Below are positions 25,451 to 33,435 of a stretch of 64,000 nt of DNA, one piece after another. The translations under genes and the position numbers were made by a program. Source of the stretch: JAPWJZ01 sp966211335 (lineage in GTDB: Bacteria; Pseudomonadota; Alphaproteobacteria; Micavibrionales; UBA2020); contig CBIHNF010000001.1 in assembly GCA_966211335.1 (NCBI GenBank), positions 682,001-746,000 of the forward strand. The letters run 5' to 3'. Every line of letters begins with the position of its first letter. Positions within the stretch are counted from its first letter, which is position 1. The notes below the pieces were generated by a model that was not told where the DNA came from, did no database searches, and worked only from the letters and a program-made list of their open reading frames with translations.

Positions 25451-26389
25451 ATGACGTCTGAAAATCTGATCATCGAACCCGCCTGGGACAAGACGGCGCT
25501 GAACCGTTTTGAAGACGGTCTTGATGCGAAGAGACGCCGCGAAGACCGCCGCGCGCTGCAGCACCTGTTCAATGAAGTCGCCAAATCGGCGGAAGGCCGC
25601 GCGGCGCTGGAATGGGCGCGGACACATAATATTTCCTACATCGTCGACCGCGAGACGGATGCCTATGGCTATTACTGGACCCGCACCGGCACGGTCGCGA
25701 TTGCCGCCGCGGTGCTGACGGAAGAGACGGCCGCCAAAGCCGTCAGCGTCTTCGTCCATGAAACGCGCCACGCCTGGCAGGATTATTACGGCATGCTGCC
25801 GACGCAAGGCACCAGCTTTGCCGATATCTATACCAAGATTGCGTTGCTGGAGGCCGATGCGGAAGCGCATGGCGATTACGCGATGCGCGAATATACACTG
25901 CAGGTGGTGATTGATTCACTGCAGCCCGGCGCGCCGGCCGCAAAGCACTACCAACAAGCGCTGGATGAACTGCCGCAGCGCAAGGCGGAAATCATCTGGG
26001 ATAACGTCAAGGGCTGGTACGGCAGCTGGCGCGCGGAAAGCTACGGCCGCGGCGCGGCGCATAAAATCGCCAGCAATTTCGGCATCCCGAATATCGAGCC
26101 CGATGATCCCTTCATGGAATTCAAACCGTATAAAGACGGCCAGTTGCCGCCGCAGAACGGGCTTGATTTCACAAGGCCGGAGCAGCTGCGCCGCCTCGGC
26201 AAAAGCTTTTCCGGCAAAAACTATTTCGACCTCGCCGACCGCCATACGCTGACCGGCATGCTCTCCCCGGGCCTCGCCGCGCGGTTTTTTGACGCCGCGA
26301 AGGCGCCTATCGAGCTGGTGACGGAAATAAACCGCCGCCAATTGCGGCTGAAACAGCACAAAAAGCAGCAAATCATCCTCGCTGCCTAG
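25451..26389 (+). CDS. DUF6782-like putative metallopeptidase
   Basis: A 312-residue soluble protein with the zinc-binding motif HETRH in VFVHETRHAWQDYYG (near residue 102). About 35 residues later EADAEAHGDYAM offers a glutamate or histidine as third ligand. This arrangement fits the DUF6782 putative metallopeptidases that are frequent in Micavibrio-type and other alphaproteobacteria. There is no signal peptide. The C-terminal half has no recognised domain. It is preceded by its own promoter and followed by ssrA. Confidence 0.7.
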   Translation: MTSENLIIEPAWDKTALNRFEDGLDAKRRREDRRALQHLFNEVAKSAEGRAALEWARTHNISYIVDRETDAYGYYWTRTGTVAIAAAVLTEETAAKAVSVFVHETRHAWQDYYGMLPTQGTSFADIYTKIALLEADAEAHGDYAMREYTLQVVIDSLQPGAPAAKHYQQALDELPQRKAEIIWDNVKGWYGSWRAESYGRGAAHKIASNFGIPNIEPDDPFMEFKPYKDGQLPPQNGLDFTRPEQLRRLGKSFSGKNYFDLADRHTLTGMLSPGLAARFFDAAKAPIELVTEINRRQLRLKQHKKQQIILAA

Positions 26390-26440
26390 GGTTTTTGGCG
26401 CAATTAGCTGGTCTTTAAGGGATTCTGCGTTATATATAAA

Positions 26441-26792
26441 GGTGCCGGAGCAATCCGGCTATGACAATAAACGCGCTGTGGAATAGGCGATACGGACCCG
26501 GGGGCGGTACCCGGCGGCTCCACCATTCTCTACCAAGGGTTTTGCGGCTTTTTAGCTGCACTAGGTATGGGGCCGAAATAGGATCGACGTGCGTAATAAA
26601 GATGGTTGCTTTTGTCCGGCATTGTTCCGCCGTTATCGGGCTACTTTTATAAATGCTAACGACAACATGCCCGCAAGGGCTGAACTCCGCCTCGTTGCTT
26701 AACAGCGACAACAGCGAAGTTGGCATTCAATTCCTTAAGCGGTAACGCATAAGGTGGGGCGCGGGGGCAGGCCTAGCAACAGAACTGCCTCC
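26441..26792 (+). ncRNA. ssrA: Circularly permuted two-piece tmRNA
   Basis: Rescues stalled ribosomes and tags the nascent peptide. The acceptor piece comes first: a T-arm-like GGGGGCGGTACCCGG and then CGGCTCCACCA ending at 26525. After an intervening loop the coding piece starts at 26569 with GGGGCCGAAATAGGATCGACG. GGGGCCG pairs with CGGCTCC, including one G-U pair, to rebuild the acceptor stem, which is diagnostic of the alphaproteobacterial permuted form. The tag frame 26655-26702 starts at GCT, reads ANDNMPARAELRLVA and ends TAA. Outer limits are approximate. A hairpin at 26444-26459 opens the acceptor piece. Confidence 0.92.
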
Positions 26793-26815
26793 ATTTCCTT
26801 TTCTACGTTTTTTTT
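26763..26815 (+). terminator. Probable terminator or 3' helix of ssrA
   Basis: GGGGGCAG (26763-26770) pairs with CTGCCTCC (26785-26792) with one G-U pair, and T-rich sequence follows with eight T at 26808-26815. It could instead be a structural helix of the coding piece. Confidence 0.5.
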
Positions 26816-26877
26816 GAGAATAGCTCGCAACACCGCGCGAAAACATTGGTTTTTCCGGCGTGAAACGGTTGCGCGCG

Positions 26878-27780
26878 TTACAGAGAAGTTTCAATGGCGA
26901 AGGTTGTTGTTACTTCCAGCGTTTCACCGCGTTGCAGAACCACGCCGCCAGCATCTGAACGGTTTGGCATGTTGATGCCGTTGGTGGTGAATTCAAGGCA
27001 GAAAAAATCATCAAATGCTGCCGGCACATAGATCACCGCATAGCGGCAGTTGGCGCTGGCGGTCATGCGCATCCGGCGTTTTTTCAGCGGCCAGTCAATC
27101 AACGCTCCGTCAAGCGGATCGACGCCAAGGAAGCTGCAGTCCATCAAATCCGCGAAATTAAACCCGTAGCGCGCCGGCGATAAATTCGCGCGTGATATAT
27201 TCAGCCCTTCCGCAAAATTCCACGGCACCGGCACCACCGGCAACGCGGCGTCCGGTATCATATCCGCCCGGCAATTCTCCATCGCCGTCGGCCGCATCGT
27301 CACAATCGTTTCCGCGTCACGCGCCAAAAACGGATGCAGCCCCATGCCGAAGGGCAGGGTGATGCCACGGTTGGTCAGCGACATTTCCACTTGCAAGCCA
27401 TCATCGCCCAGCCGCAAAACCTGCCGCGCCGTATAGTCGTAAGGCGTTTCACCACTCCGCGCGGGGCAGTCGATATCCAGCTGCGCCGTCCCTCCATCAA
27501 CCCTCGTCACCCGCCACGGCTGCAGCCAGTTGCCATGCAGCGCATTATTCTCCGCGCCGTGGAGCGGACGCAGCAGGTGCCGCGCGCCGTTAAAATCGAA
27601 AACGCCGGCCTCGACACGGTTGCACCACGGGTGCATCAGCGGGTTTTTATTGCCGGCGGGGCGGGCGAAATAGTCAATCTCGCGGTCTTCCGCCCGCTCG
27701 AAAAAGCGTAAAGTCTCGCCTTGGTCGTTCAGGGCCAGCTGCAGTCGGTGGTCGGCGGAGGATAGGGTCAGGGTGCTCAT
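26878..27780 (-). CDS. Aldose 1-epimerase family protein
   Basis: About 300 residues from the ATG at 27780. The frame opens 35 codons earlier, but the conserved fold starts here. Interconverts alpha and beta anomers of a hexose or hexose phosphate. The family shows in HPWCNRVEAGVFDFNG, the catalytic histidine in FGMGLHPFLA, and the glutamate in FFCLEFTT near the C-terminus. It is closer to the YeaD/GalM superfamily in general than to a specific member. It sits between ssrA and sspB on the opposite strand, with no sugar operon around it. Confidence 0.82.
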   Translation of the reverse strand: MSTLTLSSADHRLQLALNDQGETLRFFERAEDREIDYFARPAGNKNPLMHPWCNRVEAGVFDFNGARHLLRPLHGAENNALHGNWLQPWRVTRVDGGTAQLDIDCPARSGETPYDYTARQVLRLGDDGLQVEMSLTNRGITLPFGMGLHPFLARDAETIVTMRPTAMENCRADMIPDAALPVVPVPWNFAEGLNISRANLSPARYGFNFADLMDCSFLGVDPLDGALIDWPLKKRRMRMTASANCRYAVIYVPAAFDDFFCLEFTTNGINMPNRSDAGGVVLQRGETLEVTTTFAIETSL

Positions 27781-27964
27781 AGCCCCGACCATATTCATAA
27801 TATCGCGCCAATTCAAGCCCTTTGCCCCCTGTGCCGCAGCTTCACCCCGCCCATATCTATATAAAGTCGGGCCCTGAAGCGTCATAAAGCGGGTGACAGG
27901 CCGCGCGACTCTCTTTAAACTGGCAACCGACTGAATTTAATGAACATCGGAGCAAGTATTCACA

Positions 27965-28462
27965 ATGGCCCCCCGTAACCGCGAAGACGCCTTTCGCTAC
28001 GATAAAATGGTCGAACGCGCCCTCCGCGGCGTTGTGCGCCAGGCGCTGGACGAAGTCGTCAAGGACGGCCTTGTGGATGACCACCATTTCTACATCACCT
28101 TCTTCACCGACCACGCCGGCGTCAAACTGCCGTCGTACCTGAAGGACCGCTACCCCGGTGAAATGACCATCGTGCTGCAGCACCAGTTCTACGACCTTGA
28201 AGTGGATGCTGAAAAGTTCACCGTCATGCTCAGCTTCAACAACGTGCCGGAACGCCTGACCATTCCGCTGCAGGCGATAACCATTTTCGCCGACCCTTCC
28301 GTCAACTTCGCGCTGCAATTCCAGCCGCTGTCCGAAGACGACGAGGAAGACGTCCACTTCGAAGCCGAAGAGCTCGACCTCGACAAGGACGACAAGCAAA
28401 AGAAAAAAGGCGAAGTCGTCTCCCTCGACAGCTTCCGCAAGAAGGATAAGGACAAGACGTAA
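27965..28462 (+). CDS. sspB: SspB-type ClpXP adaptor (alphaproteobacterial form)
   Basis: Binds ssrA-tagged proteins and tethers them to ClpX for degradation. The 165 residues have the SspB fold: residues 40-120 include FYITFFTDHAGVKLP and MTIVLQHQFYDLEVD. A disordered acidic region follows, and then the ClpX-binding tail GEVVSLDSFRKK typical of the alpha-type protein. It lies 1.2 kb from the ssrA gene that makes its ligand. GGAGCAAG upstream of the ATG is a usable ribosome-binding site. Confidence 0.92.
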   Translation: MAPRNREDAFRYDKMVERALRGVVRQALDEVVKDGLVDDHHFYITFFTDHAGVKLPSYLKDRYPGEMTIVLQHQFYDLEVDAEKFTVMLSFNNVPERLTIPLQAITIFADPSVNFALQFQPLSEDDEEDVHFEAEELDLDKDDKQKKKGEVVSLDSFRKKDKDKT

Positions 28463-28474
28463 GTCTTTCGGCTG

Positions 28475-29152
28475 ATGAAGCCCGAAGGACTGACGTTTGA
28501 AAACGATGGCGCACAGCTTTTTAACGCTGCGCTATCCAAGCCCCAATTACGTGACCTTGAAAACAGCCTTGGCCCTCAGCCTCGCGAGCAGGCGGGTGTA
28601 AGGATTTTCGGCATACCCGAACTACATCCGTTTTTGGACGCCGCAGGGGCGGTTGGACGGTTTCCGGCATCCGTCATCGGAGCAGAATGCCTTCCGGTTC
28701 GCGCCATTCTCTTTGACAAAAACGCCGACCAGAACTGGTCATTAGGCTGGCATCAAGACCGGACGATTGCAGTAAAGCAGCGTATCGACGCCGGGGGATT
28801 TGGGCCTTGGAGCGTCAAGGGCGGCATGGTGCATGTCGAGCCGCCATTCGACGTTCTAGAGAGCATGGTAACAGTACGTGTGCATCTCGACGATGTGCCG
28901 ACCACAAATGCGCCTCTATTGATTGCGCCGACCTCTCATAAATACGGCCGCATTCTTGCGGCGGATATTCCTATGGTCGTTGAAAAGTGCGGTATCCTGG
29001 AATGCCTTGCTGACGCAGGCGACATTTGGCTTTATGCAACACCTATCCTTCATGCGTCGGAAGCGGCTATTGAACCGTTGCACCGCCGTGTTCTGCAGGT
29101 TGACTACGCAAAGGGGCAGTTGCCCCACGGTTTGGAATGGCTGGGAATATAA
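28475..29152 (+). CDS. Phytanoyl-CoA dioxygenase (PhyH) family protein
   Basis: A 225-residue Fe(II)/2-oxoglutarate oxygenase. The iron ligands can be seen as His and Asp in GWHQDRTIAV and His in TPILHASEAA, and the 2-oxoglutarate-binding arginine in RRVLQVDYA. APLLIAPTSHKYGRI is a typical PhyH strand. The substrate is unknown. It follows sspB after 12 bases, but no functional link is evident. A palindromic repeat lies after it. Confidence 0.78.
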   Translation: MKPEGLTFENDGAQLFNAALSKPQLRDLENSLGPQPREQAGVRIFGIPELHPFLDAAGAVGRFPASVIGAECLPVRAILFDKNADQNWSLGWHQDRTIAVKQRIDAGGFGPWSVKGGMVHVEPPFDVLESMVTVRVHLDDVPTTNAPLLIAPTSHKYGRILAADIPMVVEKCGILECLADAGDIWLYATPILHASEAAIEPLHRRVLQVDYAKGQLPHGLEWLGI

Positions 29153-29198
29153 ATATTCCTGATGCGCAATTTTGGCCTGTAGGCATTACCTAAAATTC

Positions 29199-29286
29199 GT
29201 CATTCCCGCGAAAGCGGGAATCTAGGGCCATTATAAAACTTAGTTTGCTTTGCGTGACTCTAGATCCCTGCTTTCGCAGGGATGAC
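29199..29286. repeat. MITE-like palindromic repeat element
   Basis: An 88-base element with imperfect 27-base terminal inverted repeats. GTCATTCCCGCGAAAGC at the left end and GCTTTCGCAGGGATGAC at the right end are near complements, and each end is itself a hairpin. This is the widespread CATTCCCGCGAAAGCGGGAATC type of intergenic repeat. I saw one copy in the window. Confidence 0.75.
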
Positions 29287-29374
29287 AAGAAAAGCGTACA
29301 AACCCCCTGTCCAAACCTCTCCCCCCGCATTAGATTAGGCGACGCCATTCAACGTACTTCAAAGGCTTAAGCCC

Positions 29375-30136
29375 ATGCCCGCCGCTGTTTCCGTCCGCGA
29401 CCTGAAGAAGGTCTATAAAACCGTCACCGCCGTTGATGGCATTTCGTTTGATATTGAAAAGGGCAGCATCACGGCGCTGCTCGGCGGCAACGGGGCGGGG
29501 AAGACGACGACGATTTCGATGCTGCTGGGGGCCTTGAAGCCCACCTCCGGTTCCATCAACATCCTCGGCCATGACATGCTCGGCAACCGCTATCCGGCGC
29601 TGCAGAAAATGAACTTTTCCTCGCCCTACGTCGACCTGCCGTGGAAGCTGACGGTGCGGCAGAACCTGCGCGTTTACGGCAAGCTTTATACCGTGCCGAA
29701 CCTCGAGAAAGCGATTGTCGAGCTCGCGGGCGAGCTCGATATGATGGAATTCATCGACCGTCCGGTGGGCAAACTTTCCGCCGGGCAGAAGACGCGCGTC
29801 TCGCTCTCGAAAGCGCTCATCAACCGGCCGGAAGTGCTGCTGCTGGATGAACCCACCGCCTCCCTCGACCCCGACACGGCCGACCGCATTCGCGGCTATA
29901 TGGATGAATTCCGCCAGCGCCACGGCACCACCATTTTGCTCGCTTCCCACAACATGAAAGAGGTCGAACGCCTCTGCAACACCGTGCTGATGATGAAAAA
30001 AGGCAAGATTGTCGATACCGGCACGCCGAATGACCTTATCAAGCGCTACGGACGGCAGGATTTGGAAGAAGTCTTCCTCGATATCGCGCGCGGCACCGGC
30101 CTCGCGCAAGAAGCACAGGCGGAGGCCGCAGCATGA
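29375..30136 (+). CDS. ABC-2 type transporter, ATP-binding protein
   Basis: A 253-residue ABC ATPase with Walker A GGNGAGKTTT, signature KLSAGQKTRVSLSKAL, Walker B VLLLDEPTASLD and switch histidine in ASHNMKEVE. The type fits drug, polysaccharide or lipid exporters of the ABC-2 class. It overlaps the permease gene by 4 bases (ATGA) and forms a two-gene operon with it. Substrate unknown. Confidence 0.93.
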   Translation: MPAAVSVRDLKKVYKTVTAVDGISFDIEKGSITALLGGNGAGKTTTISMLLGALKPTSGSINILGHDMLGNRYPALQKMNFSSPYVDLPWKLTVRQNLRVYGKLYTVPNLEKAIVELAGELDMMEFIDRPVGKLSAGQKTRVSLSKALINRPEVLLLDEPTASLDPDTADRIRGYMDEFRQRHGTTILLASHNMKEVERLCNTVLMMKKGKIVDTGTPNDLIKRYGRQDLEEVFLDIARGTGLAQEAQAEAAA

Positions 30137-30960
30137 ACAGCCTTATGAACCCCTTCACGCGTATCTATGCCGTGCTTATCCGCCACATTTATATCCTGCG
30201 CGGCTCCATCTCCCGCATGGTGGAGATTATTTACTGGCCGTCGATCCAGATGATTTTATGGGGCTTTATTTCCAAGTTTCTCGCCAATCCCGGCGTGGCC
30301 ACCGGCGGCAAGCCCGGCCTTGGCGCGGTAGCTTTCGGCACGCTGCTCGGCGCGGTTTTGCTGTGGGATATGTTGTTCCGCACGCAGCTAGGCGTGACGC
30401 TGTCCTACCTTGAAGAAGTCTGGGCGCGCAACCTTGGCCATTTGTTCGTGAGCCCCCTGCGCCCCTGGGAATGGTGGTCGGCGATGATGATTTTCTCTGT
30501 CCTCCGCGCGCTTGCTGGTATGATTCCGGCGGCGCTGCTGGCCATTCCGTTCTATGGCTTTTCGATTTTTGACTTTGGCCTGCCGCTCATCTTCTTCTTC
30601 GTGAACATCATGTTCATGGGCTGGTGGCTCGGCTTCCTCATCATGGCGCTGCTGCTCAAAGCGGGGCAGGGCGCGGAAACCATGGCCTGGGCGCTCACCT
30701 TCTTCCTCGCGCCTTTCTGCGCGGTGTACTATCCCATTTCCGCGCTGCCCGTCTGGCTGCAGCCGATTTCTCAGGCGTTGCCGGCAGCGCATGTGTTTGA
30801 GGGCCTGCGCGCGCTTGTGCTGCACCAGCAGTTCGACAAGGCGGAAATGTGGCAGGCCTTCCTGCTCAACTGCGGCTACATGGCGCTTTCCATGTTCCTC
30901 CTCCAGCTCGCCTTCAACAGCGCGCGCAAGGCAGGGACGTTGCTGCAGAGCGGGGAATAA
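30133..30960 (+). CDS. ABC-2 type transporter, permease
   Basis: A 275-residue membrane protein with about six hydrophobic segments; the last part has PFCAVYYPISALPVWLQPIS followed by LPAAHVFEGLRAL. That Pro-rich loop before the final segments is typical of ABC-2 permeases such as NodJ. Pairs with the overlapping ATPase gene. A nodulation or polysaccharide role is not supported by neighbours. Confidence 0.92.
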   Translation: MNSLMNPFTRIYAVLIRHIYILRGSISRMVEIIYWPSIQMILWGFISKFLANPGVATGGKPGLGAVAFGTLLGAVLLWDMLFRTQLGVTLSYLEEVWARNLGHLFVSPLRPWEWWSAMMIFSVLRALAGMIPAALLAIPFYGFSIFDFGLPLIFFFVNIMFMGWWLGFLIMALLLKAGQGAETMAWALTFFLAPFCAVYYPISALPVWLQPISQALPAAHVFEGLRALVLHQQFDKAEMWQAFLLNCGYMALSMFLLQLAFNSARKAGTLLQSGE

Positions 30961-31125
30961 GTCAGGTTTCCTTAATCAGCAAATTTAATTGCCGCCATAG
31001 CGTCTTTTGGTTTTGCGTAAACCGTGGTACTTCTGGTTCACCTAAAAATAACCGGAAAACGGTGACGGCTGCTTCATTGCAGCCGGAAAAAAGATTCAAG
31101 AAAAACGCACAGTGGGGAGCTAGCC

Positions 31126-31995
31126 ATGGATTTCAAGAACTCGGGCCTTCCGAACAACAAGCTGATCGAGGATGCCTTCAACTATAGCCGCGCCAATGCG
31201 CAAAACGGCCAGGGCGAGGCTTTCAAAAGCTTCCAGCAGCAGATGGAAATTTTCCACGGCCAGCAGATCCTGATGCTCGACATGGAAAAAGAAGACGGCA
31301 CCATGTCGGATGCCGAATACAAAGCCAACAAAAAGGCCCTCGAAGACATGCTGCAGCAGCAGCTGAAGGCCGGCCCCGCCATCATCGCGCGCGAGCTGGA
31401 GAATATGTTTGATACCCGCCGCGTCGGCCCCGCCAAAATCGCGGCGCAGCATTCGGACAGCCCCTCGCCGGAACTCGTCGCCGCCGTGCTGCTCATCGAA
31501 TGCGTGCGCTCGCCGGTTGACTACAAGAACATCGCCGCCAAATTCGGCGATACCGTCGCCACCATGATCGCCGAAGTCGTGCATATCGACGCCTATCCGT
31601 CGGAGCGCGACAGCAACCTCTCCAAGGCCGCGCCCGATACCAAACGCGCCTATGAGACACTGCTGATCACCAGCCTTGACCAGATCACGGCGCAGATCGC
31701 GCGCTCGGCGAAAGAGAACCCCGGCCAGAAAATCATGTTCCCGCCGGGTCAGGAAGAACAGCTCTACGGCGATGTCAAAAACATCTGGGGCACCGACAAG
31801 AAGCTCGACAGCCGCTTTATGCAGGCTTTCAACAAGGCGTCGGACGCCGCAGCTTCCCCCTACAAGCTGGAAGTCGACAACAAGGGCGCGCTGGAACTGG
31901 TCAAAGGCCAGATCAGCGGCAAGAAGCCCGGCGGCCCGAAACCGCCGAAACCGAAAGGCCCCGGCGACGGCGGCATCGGCGGGGATGTCTTCTAA
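31126..31995 (+). CDS. Hypothetical protein with RelA/SpoT HD-like segment
   Basis: A 289-residue soluble protein with a strong ribosome-binding site (GGGGAG). Residues about 120-165 (PELVAAVLLIECVRS, then NIAAKFGDTVATMIAEVV) resemble the start of the RelA/SpoT HD hydrolase domain. The metal-binding His-Asp pair is replaced by Ile-Glu, so catalysis is unlikely. The end is a Gly/Pro/Lys-rich tail. The resemblance is by eye; function unknown. A strong terminator follows. Confidence 0.65.
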   Translation: MDFKNSGLPNNKLIEDAFNYSRANAQNGQGEAFKSFQQQMEIFHGQQILMLDMEKEDGTMSDAEYKANKKALEDMLQQQLKAGPAIIARELENMFDTRRVGPAKIAAQHSDSPSPELVAAVLLIECVRSPVDYKNIAAKFGDTVATMIAEVVHIDAYPSERDSNLSKAAPDTKRAYETLLITSLDQITAQIARSAKENPGQKIMFPPGQEEQLYGDVKNIWGTDKKLDSRFMQAFNKASDAAASPYKLEVDNKGALELVKGQISGKKPGGPKPPKPKGPGDGGIGGDVF

Positions 31996-32017
31996 GACAA
32001 CCGCTCAAAAAAAAATC

Positions 32018-32053
32018 AAAGCGCAGCCCGCGAAAGCCGGCTGCGCTTTTTTT
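32018..32053 (+). terminator. Intrinsic terminator
   Basis: AAAGCGCAGCC (32018-32028) and GGCTGCGCTTT (32039-32049) form a perfect 11-bp stem with a 10-base loop, followed by T-run to 32053. It ends the gene at 31126-31995. Confidence 0.9.
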
Positions 32054-32188
32054 GACTCATCTTTCAGAATTTTGAATCAGCCGATTCGTTTTTGCTTGCC
32101 AAGCTGAATCGATTTTGCGACTGTGCCTCTCATAAAAATAAAAAGACTTTTCTGAATAGCGAAGTATCGAAGCGGAGAACTAACCTCA

Positions 32189-32674
32189 ATGGCTGCTCCA
32201 CGTCACAAGCGCGCCCGCTGGCAGCGCGAGATCGGCGAATCTAAAGTTGATATGGGCCTGCTTGCGCCTTTGTCGTCCGAAGCGCTCGAAGCCTCCCTCT
32301 ATGCCGCCGTCCTCGACAACGATCACCAGACCATCCGCGATACCGTGCGCCTCGGCGCCGATCCCGATATGGCGGTCGATGGCAAACTGGGCGAACCCGC
32401 CGGCACGTTGCTGCACTTCGCCGTGCGCCACGCCAACCTCAAAACCGTGCTTGCCCTGCTTCAGTCTGGCGCCGATGCTTTGGCGAAAGATGCCGAAGGC
32501 CTGACGCCGAAAGACGTGGCCCTGCAGCGCCCCACCGGCAACCGCATGCGCTCCGTCCTCGAACTCTGGGAAAAGAAGAAAGACCCGGCGTTTGACGTTG
32601 TTTCCGCGCCCAAAGAAGCCGGCTTCGATGAAGCTGTCAGCTTCGATACCGCCTGCAAAACCGCGGCTGTTTAA
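32189..32674 (+). CDS. Ankyrin-repeat protein
   Basis: A 161-residue protein with one to two ankyrin repeats: LYAAVLDNDHQTIRDTVRLG followed by ADPDMA, then GTLLHFAVRHANLKTVLALL and GADALAKDAEGLTPKDVA. These give a small protein-binding surface. No signal peptide. Probably an adaptor; its partner is unknown. The ATG is preceded by GCGGAGAA. It converges on the CobT-like gene with stops overlapping by 4 bases. Confidence 0.8.
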   Translation: MAAPRHKRARWQREIGESKVDMGLLAPLSSEALEASLYAAVLDNDHQTIRDTVRLGADPDMAVDGKLGEPAGTLLHFAVRHANLKTVLALLQSGADALAKDAEGLTPKDVALQRPTGNRMRSVLELWEKKKDPAFDVVSAPKEAGFDEAVSFDTACKTAAV

Positions 32675-33435
32675 GACGCTTTTGCCAAAGATTTCAGAAA
32701 GCCTGTGACAACTGCGGCGGTCACGCCCGCTGCTGGCTTTTCGCTGCCGCCGCTAAAGCTGCCCGCATCCCGCGCGTGGTCGGCGGCATCGGCGCGCAAA
32801 GCTTTCAGCACCGTTTCCGCCGCAAGGGCCGCTTGGCCATCCAGCAGCACAGGGGTTTTGGAGAGACGGGCGGCGGCAAGCGCCCCCGTCATGGCGCAAA
32901 TATCCAGCCCGCCAAATTTTACGAGAGCCTCCAGCGGCGCCGTACCTTTTTTAATCTCCGCGATAATTTTTTCACCGGCGATATCAGCGGCGGGGTTCAG
33001 GGCGGCAAGGCAGAGCAGGTCGATGCCCGGCTGCACGGCCATCAGGCCGTAGGAAATCGCATGCGCCGCCGCCGCATCATCCAGCGGCGCGGTATCGTCT
33101 AGATTAAGTTCATACACCTGCAGGTCGGCGTTGCTTTCAATCGCGATGGCGCAAAGCGCGTGTTTTCCCTTCGCCAGCTGCTGCAGCGCGGCTTTGGTCG
33201 TGTCGGTGTGTTCGGGGGAAGTGCCATGCGCTGCCGCGAAAAGCGCGATGCGCGGGTGGCGGATGTCGGGTTTTGATTTGCCCTGTACGGCGGCCAGCCA
33301 GCGCCAGACGGCTGCAAGGCTGCCAAGGCTCTCGCCGCCCGATGTCACAACGGGGAGCGCCGGCAGCACATTCATCACGAGGTCGCGGATTTCATCCAGC
33401 GGCGCTGCGGTTTTGGGCTGTGCGGCGGTTTTCAT
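32671..33435 (-). CDS. Short CobT-like protein (nicotinate-nucleotide:DMB phosphoribosyltransferase family)
   Basis: About 254 residues, clearly shorter than the usual ~340 of CobT, which makes alpha-ribazole phosphate for the lower loop of cobalamin. Recognisable blocks are RIALFAAAHGTSP, ISYGLMAVQPGIDLLCLA, NPAADIAGEKI, KFGGLDICAMTGALAAARL and TPVLLDGQAALAAETVL. The start at 33435 forms an ATGA overlap with the upstream gene; an earlier in-frame ATG exists at 33459. No other cobalamin genes are nearby, so it may be a degenerate or repurposed member. Confidence 0.7.
   Translation of the reverse strand: MKTAAQPKTAAPLDEIRDLVMNVLPALPVVTSGGESLGSLAAVWRWLAAVQGKSKPDIRHPRIALFAAAHGTSPEHTDTTKAALQQLAKGKHALCAIAIESNADLQVYELNLDDTAPLDDAAAAHAISYGLMAVQPGIDLLCLAALNPAADIAGEKIIAEIKKGTAPLEALVKFGGLDICAMTGALAAARLSKTPVLLDGQAALAAETVLKALRADAADHARDAGSFSGGSEKPAAGVTAAVVTGFLKSLAKAS

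Noticed and set aside
26461..26525. An ordinary tRNA gene, because of a T-arm-like sequence and CCA end
   Set aside because: No anticodon arm precedes it; the sequence pairs with GGGGCCG downstream and belongs to the permuted tmRNA.
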